Positions 4,623 to 8,105 of a stretch of DNA of 8,105 bases are shown here, in pieces (the stretch's first letter is position 1; each line of letters opens with the position of its first letter). A program made the position numbers and the translations under genes. The notes under the pieces are model-generated. The model saw only the letters and a list, made by a program, of their open reading frames with translations, did not search any database and had not been told where the DNA came from. The stretch is from Elusimicrobiota bacterium (lineage in GTDB: Bacteria > Elusimicrobiota > Elusimicrobia > F11): positions 1 to 8,105 of the forward strand of contig JAKLIS010000052.1 of the NCBI GenBank assembly GCA_022709485.1, read 5' to 3'.

Positions 4623-6881
4623 ATGAAGATTTCCTTGCGGCTCATCCTATCCCTGGTCTCCATCATCATGTTGGTGGTTTCTCTTTTTACTCTCTATCAG
4701 GTTCGTCATGAAAAACGGGTTTTGATAGATGAATTGGATCGGCGAGCTGGTGTTTTGGCGGAGGGCCTTCAAGAATCCATTGAGTCTCATCTCGCAAACG
4801 CCAAATTTAAAGAAATCGAACGGATTGTGGAGAAATTTGGGAATCGGGAGCGTTTGGCCGGAATTGCCATCTATGATCAGGAATTTAAACCGTTGGCCGT
4901 CACCAAGAGTCTGGCTGAATATTTAACCCATCCTCCTTACGGCCTGAATTCTGTGTTTGCTTCCGCTTCGCCTCAAGGCCGGCTTCAAGATTTTCCGCCC
5001 GATCGCAAAATTCATGCCTTCATGTACCCCTTTCAAAATAAAGACCAGATGGTCGTCTTGGCCATCTTTCATAATGCAAATCACATTGAAGCTCGCGTTA
5101 AAGTCATCTGGCAAGAAGGTTTTATTCGTTGGTTTATTCAGGCCTTACTTATTTCACTGGTGACGCTTCTTATCATTCGGTGGAATATCATGGCCCCTCT
5201 CAATCGAGCGGCCGACTGGATAAAGGAACTTCGTTTGGGCGGAGTCGAGGATACCAGGCCGCCTCTTCCCAAAGACATATTTGGATCCTTGGCAAAAGAA
5301 GTTACTCATATCGCCCAAAGTCTTACCTCCGCTCGCCAAGCCGCCGAACAGGAAGCCCGGCTCCGGCAGTCTGGAGAATCCCTTTGGACGCCTGAAAGGC
5401 TGAAAGAGTTTGCGCGCAACAAGCTTCAAAACCGGCCTTTGATAGTTGTCTCAAATAGAGAACCCTACATGCACGTGAAAAAAGGAAAAGAAACCGAGTG
5501 TATCGTTCCCGCGAGCGGGCTGGTGACGGCGTTGGAACCGGTTCTAAGGGCTTGTGGAGGAACGTGGATCGCCCATGGCGGAGGCGATGCTGATCGCGAC
5601 ATGGTTGATTCTAAGGATAGATTAAATGTCCCTCCAGATGAACCCCAGTATAGACTCCGGCGGGTTTGGCTTTCGAAGGAAGAAGAGGACGGATATTACT
5701 ACGGGTTTTCAAATGAAGGTCTTTGGCCGCTCTGCCATATCGCCCATGCCCGCCCCCTGTTTAAACCCGAGGATTGGGGGACCTATCAATATGTCAACAA
5801 AAAGTTTGCCGAGGTGGCCTTGGAAGAAATGAGAGGGATGGAAGAACCATTCCTTTTGGTTCAGGATTATCACTTTGGTTTGTTGCCGCGGTTGATAAAA
5901 GAAAAGAGGCCGGACGCGCGCGTGGCCCTATTCTGGCACATCCCGTGGCCCAATCCTGAATCCATCGGCATTTGTCCGTGGGCCCGGGAACTTTTGCATG
6001 GAATGTTGGGAGCCGATTTAGTGGGTTTTCATATTCAATTTCACTGCAATAATTTTTTGGAAACAGTCGATCGGTATTTGGAAACCCGCATCGAATGGGA
6101 GAGATTTGCCGTGAACCGTCAAAATCACACGACATGGGTTAAGCCTTTTCCCATCAGCGTTGATTTCACTCAGAAGCCGGATGATATTTTTTCGCCCGAC
6201 GAAAAAAAGAGTGAGAAAGAGATTATTCTTAAAACTCTGGGTATCAAGGCAAAATACCTGGGAGTGGGTGTGGATCGAATCGATTACACAAAAGGCATTG
6301 TTGAGCGCTTCCGCGGAGTTGAGCATTTTTTAGAAAAGAATAAACAATATCAAGGACAATTTACTTTTGTGGAACTGGGCGCTCCGAGCCGGACCTTGTT
6401 AAAACGGTATCATGATTTAATTGGCGAAGTGGAGGGGGAGGCCGATCGTATCAATCATCGTTTCCGAACCAAAGATTGGAAACCCATCATTTTTCTTAGA
6501 AAACACCACAGCCACAAGGACATTACTCCCTACTACAAGGCGGCGGATATTTGTCTTGTGACCTCTTTGCATGATGGAATGAATTTAGTGGCCAAAGAAT
6601 TCGTAGCTGCCAGAGACGACGCCTCCGGGGTTTTAATTTTAAGTTCTTTCGCGGGTGCTTCCCGGGAATTGCGTGACGCCCTCATTGTGAATCCTTATGA
6701 CGTGGAACAAATGGCGGAAGCCCTGCGTTATGGGTTGGAGATGAATTTAGAAGATAAGATGAACCGCATGAAACGAATGAGAGAGGCTGTCCGTGAGAAT
6801 AATATCTTTCGATGGGGGGCCAACCTCATTGATGAACTGGCTCAAATTCGAACAATAGAATCGGATAAAACCCCCACGTGA
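4623..6881 (+). CDS. otsA: Membrane-anchored trehalose-6-phosphate synthase with HAMP-like sensor region
   Basis: Makes trehalose-6-phosphate from UDP-glucose and glucose-6-phosphate (glycosyltransferase family 20). The catalytic domain covers about residues 270-745: PLIVVSNREPY (272-282), YYYGFSNEGLWPL (358-370), VQDYHFGLLP (413-422), FWHIPWPNPE (437-446), R552 and K557 in DRIDYTKG, and D651 and E659 in LHDGMNLVAKEF. The R-K and D-E spacings equal those of E. coli OtsA R262/K267 and D361/E369 as I recall them, so the enzyme is probably active. Standard OtsA is near 460-480 residues. Here about 270 residues precede it: a membrane helix (about 4-26), an extracytoplasmic domain (27-168), a second helix (about 169-187), and a HAMP-like stretch (188-242) with P192 and DIFGSLA at 218-224. 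The layout is that of a chemoreceptor or sensor kinase with an enzyme as output. The stop codon overlaps the ribosome binding site of the phosphatase gene. Confidence 0.93.
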   Translation: MKISLRLILSLVSIIMLVVSLFTLYQVRHEKRVLIDELDRRAGVLAEGLQESIESHLANAKFKEIERIVEKFGNRERLAGIAIYDQEFKPLAVTKSLAEYLTHPPYGLNSVFASASPQGRLQDFPPDRKIHAFMYPFQNKDQMVVLAIFHNANHIEARVKVIWQEGFIRWFIQALLISLVTLLIIRWNIMAPLNRAADWIKELRLGGVEDTRPPLPKDIFGSLAKEVTHIAQSLTSARQAAEQEARLRQSGESLWTPERLKEFARNKLQNRPLIVVSNREPYMHVKKGKETECIVPASGLVTALEPVLRACGGTWIAHGGGDADRDMVDSKDRLNVPPDEPQYRLRRVWLSKEEEDGYYYGFSNEGLWPLCHIAHARPLFKPEDWGTYQYVNKKFAEVALEEMRGMEEPFLLVQDYHFGLLPRLIKEKRPDARVALFWHIPWPNPESIGICPWARELLHGMLGADLVGFHIQFHCNNFLETVDRYLETRIEWERFAVNRQNHTTWVKPFPISVDFTQKPDDIFSPDEKKSEKEIILKTLGIKAKYLGVGVDRIDYTKGIVERFRGVEHFLEKNKQYQGQFTFVELGAPSRTLLKRYHDLIGEVEGEADRINHRFRTKDWKPIIFLRKHHSHKDITPYYKAADICLVTSLHDGMNLVAKEFVAARDDASGVLILSSFAGASRELRDALIVNPYDVEQMAEALRYGLEMNLEDKMNRMKRMREAVRENNIFRWGANLIDELAQIRTIESDKTPT

Positions 6882-6884
6882 GGA
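6880..6884 (+). promoter_or_regulatory. Ribosome binding site deciding the otsB start
   Basis: GAGGA lies 8 nt before the ATG at 6893 and shares bases with the otsA stop codon (6879-6881). The in-frame GTG at 6878 would make a protein five residues longer but has only a C-rich sequence before it, so the ATG is preferred. Confidence 0.65.
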
Positions 6885-6892
6885 ATGGCCGG

Positions 6893-7669
6893 ATGAGATA
6901 TTTTTTTTCGGAATGGCCGGCAATTCATCGGAAATTGACCCGAGGGAAACGCCGGGTTTTTCTGTTTGATGTGGATGGGACCTTGGCCCCCATTGTGCCG
7001 AGCCCCCAGAAAGCCAAAATTTCGAACCCAACGAAATCTATTCTCCGCCGCCTTTCCAGGAAGAAAAACACGAGGATAGGGATATTGTCGGGGCGCTCGT
7101 TAAAAGACGCCAGACGGATGGTCGGATTAAAAGGAATAATTTATAGCGGCAATCACGGGCTGGAAATACAGACTCCAAAAGCCCGTTTTGTTCATCCAGC
7201 CGCAAAGAATCAAGCCTTTATTTTAAGCCGCCTCATTGGAAAATTTGGCCGCGAATTTAAAAACATTCCCGGGGTCATCATTGAGGATAAGGGATTCTCT
7301 ATCAGTATCCACTTTCGAAAAGTCCTTGATCCCTTTTTTATGAAAGCGGCAAAGAGAATTTTTTTGGATCGAATAAAACCCGTGTGCGACAGGGCGGATC
7401 TTTTCGTGAGAACCGGCAAAAAAGTTTGGGAAATTCTTCCTTCTGATATTTGGAACAAAGGATCGGCCGCCCAGTTTCTATGTCGAAAGGTGTGTCCCGG
7501 TGCCATTCCCTTATTTGTGGGGGACGATGTCACGGATGAGGATGCTTTTGCCGTGTTTAAAAAAACAGGAATTACCGTTCGGGTGGGGCGGAACAAGCAT
7601 TCATCCGCCGCCTACTACATAAAGAGCCAAAAGGAGATGGAAAGACTTTTAAATCTTTTAACTTTATGA
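6893..7669 (+). CDS. otsB: Trehalose-6-phosphate phosphatase
   Basis: Removes phosphate from trehalose-6-phosphate to give trehalose, completing the OtsAB pathway; cytoplasmic, 258 residues from the ATG chosen here, a normal family length. It is a HAD-superfamily phosphatase with all motifs in order: DVDGTLAP with nucleophile D26 and D28 (26-33), GILSGRS (63-69), NKGSA with K189 (188-192), and GDDVTDEDAF with D211, D212 and D215 (210-219). The cap region holds the substrate-binding segments SGNHGLE (85-91) and E131-x-K133-x3-S136 before ISIHFR (137-142). The alternative GTG at 6878 overlaps the otsA stop, but the Shine-Dalgarno sequence fits the ATG at 6893 better. Either way the two genes are tightly coupled, and the stop of this gene overlaps the next start in ATGA. 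No truncation or missing catalytic residue is seen. Confidence 0.94.
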   Translation: MRYFFSEWPAIHRKLTRGKRRVFLFDVDGTLAPIVPSPQKAKISNPTKSILRRLSRKKNTRIGILSGRSLKDARRMVGLKGIIYSGNHGLEIQTPKARFVHPAAKNQAFILSRLIGKFGREFKNIPGVIIEDKGFSISIHFRKVLDPFFMKAAKRIFLDRIKPVCDRADLFVRTGKKVWEILPSDIWNKGSAAQFLCRKVCPGAIPLFVGDDVTDEDAFAVFKKTGITVRVGRNKHSSAAYYIKSQKEMERLLNLLTL

Positions 7670-8105
7670 GTTTAAAGCGAGCCGAACAACCCTTCCAATT
7701 TATGACCCAAGTGAGTTTAGTGGAACTCACGGGGCTCAAAGCCTTTGATCTTCATGATCTTTTGGCTCATCTCAAAGCTGTCTCAGGATCTTCTATATAT
7801 CATCATACCCATCATTTTCTTAAACAACATCAGTTCCTTTCTCCAGAACCTCCCAATGATTTTGCCTATTGGGTCACGGAAGTTATGCAGGAGCAAAGAC
7901 TGGGAGAACAATTGGCGTCCATTGACACTATCCAATATTCATCCATCCGCGCCTTGAGAGAAAAAATAATCGGCGTCATCGAAAAGCATATGAATAATGC
8001 CAAGTCCCTCCGGGCGGCACCCGAAGGAGAAGAATTTCATTTCATGAAATCTAAGAGTTTTATTCTTCCAACGGCGTATTTGGTCTTTGATTTAAGCGAA
8101 TTCCT
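7666..8105 (+). CDS. DUF5752-like protein downstream of otsAB (3' end beyond window)
   Basis: An open frame from the ATG at 7666 continues to the right edge, giving 146 residues and an incomplete codon. The start shares ATGA with the otsB stop, and no Shine-Dalgarno sequence is close, so translation probably depends on ribosomes finishing otsB. The protein is soluble and mostly helical in appearance, with no signal peptide. Visible features are FQFMTQVSLVELTGLKAFDL (10-29), a His-rich GSSIYHHTHHFL segment (41-52), NDFAYWV (64-70), and RLGEQLASIDTIQYSSIRALR (78-98). This pattern (helix, SIYHH, NDFAxW, LxxID, LR) matches my memory of DUF5752, often encoded beside trehalose or glycosyltransferase genes. 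Its biochemical role is unknown; a regulator or partner of the trehalose enzymes is inference from position. The family name is from memory and not checked. Confidence 0.75.
   Translation, partial: MSLKRAEQPFQFMTQVSLVELTGLKAFDLHDLLAHLKAVSGSSIYHHTHHFLKQHQFLSPEPPNDFAYWVTEVMQEQRLGEQLASIDTIQYSSIRALREKIIGVIEKHMNNAKSLRAAPEGEEFHFMKSKSFILPTAYLVFDLSEF

Noticed and set aside
6878..6892. GTG start for otsB at 6878
   Set aside because: No Shine-Dalgarno sequence lies before it, while GAGGA fits the ATG at 6893 with an 8-nt gap.
7641..7658. AAAGA/TCTTT inverted repeat at the end of otsB
   Set aside because: The arms are 5 bp, AT-rich and within coding sequence, easily expected by chance.

Overview
The window holds eight protein-coding genes in about 8.1 kb and no RNA gene, insertion sequence or CRISPR array that I can see. 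It reads as chromosomal DNA of a Gram-negative-type, probably uncultured bacterium: moderate GC, tightly packed genes, exported proteins with signal peptides, and an inner-membrane sensor-like protein. The gene content (membrane-anchored OtsA followed by OtsB and a DUF5752 protein, plus an exported protein with a HIQDxHxNxEAQ motif) reminds me of Omnitrophota or Nitrospirota-like lineages. That is a recollection, not a demonstrated placement.

Layout. (1) 1-905, minus strand: the first 301 residues of an exported protein of unknown function, with a motif arrangement like the ChaN/TraB/EreA fold; it runs off the left edge. (2) 906-1109: a 204-bp divergent intergenic region with two perfect inverted repeats and promoter-like boxes. 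(3) 1110-4006, plus strand: a three-gene overlapping operon of an aldo/keto reductase, a nucleoside phosphorylase/nucleosidase-fold enzyme and a radical-SAM protein of the spore photoproduct lyase (SPL) family. Each junction overlaps by exactly 14 nt. (4) 4068-4577: an exported SlyD-type FKBP prolyl isomerase with its own ribosome binding site. (5) 4623-8105: a trehalose module. It consists of a trehalose-6-phosphate synthase whose GT20 domain is fused to two membrane helices, an extracytoplasmic domain and a HAMP-like linker; then trehalose-6-phosphate phosphatase; then the start of a DUF5752 protein. These three are joined by overlapping or near-overlapping stop/start codons and run off the right edge.

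How the genes may work together. OtsA and OtsB make trehalose from UDP-glucose and glucose-6-phosphate. The OtsA architecture suggests that synthesis is located at, and perhaps controlled from, the membrane in response to an outside signal. In the first operon the SPL-like protein appears to have Glu where true SPL has its hydrogen-donor Cys, so it is probably not a spore-DNA repair enzyme. A nucleosidase and an aldose-reducing enzyme in the same transcript suggest, as inference only, disposal of the 5'-deoxyadenosine that radical-SAM chemistry releases.
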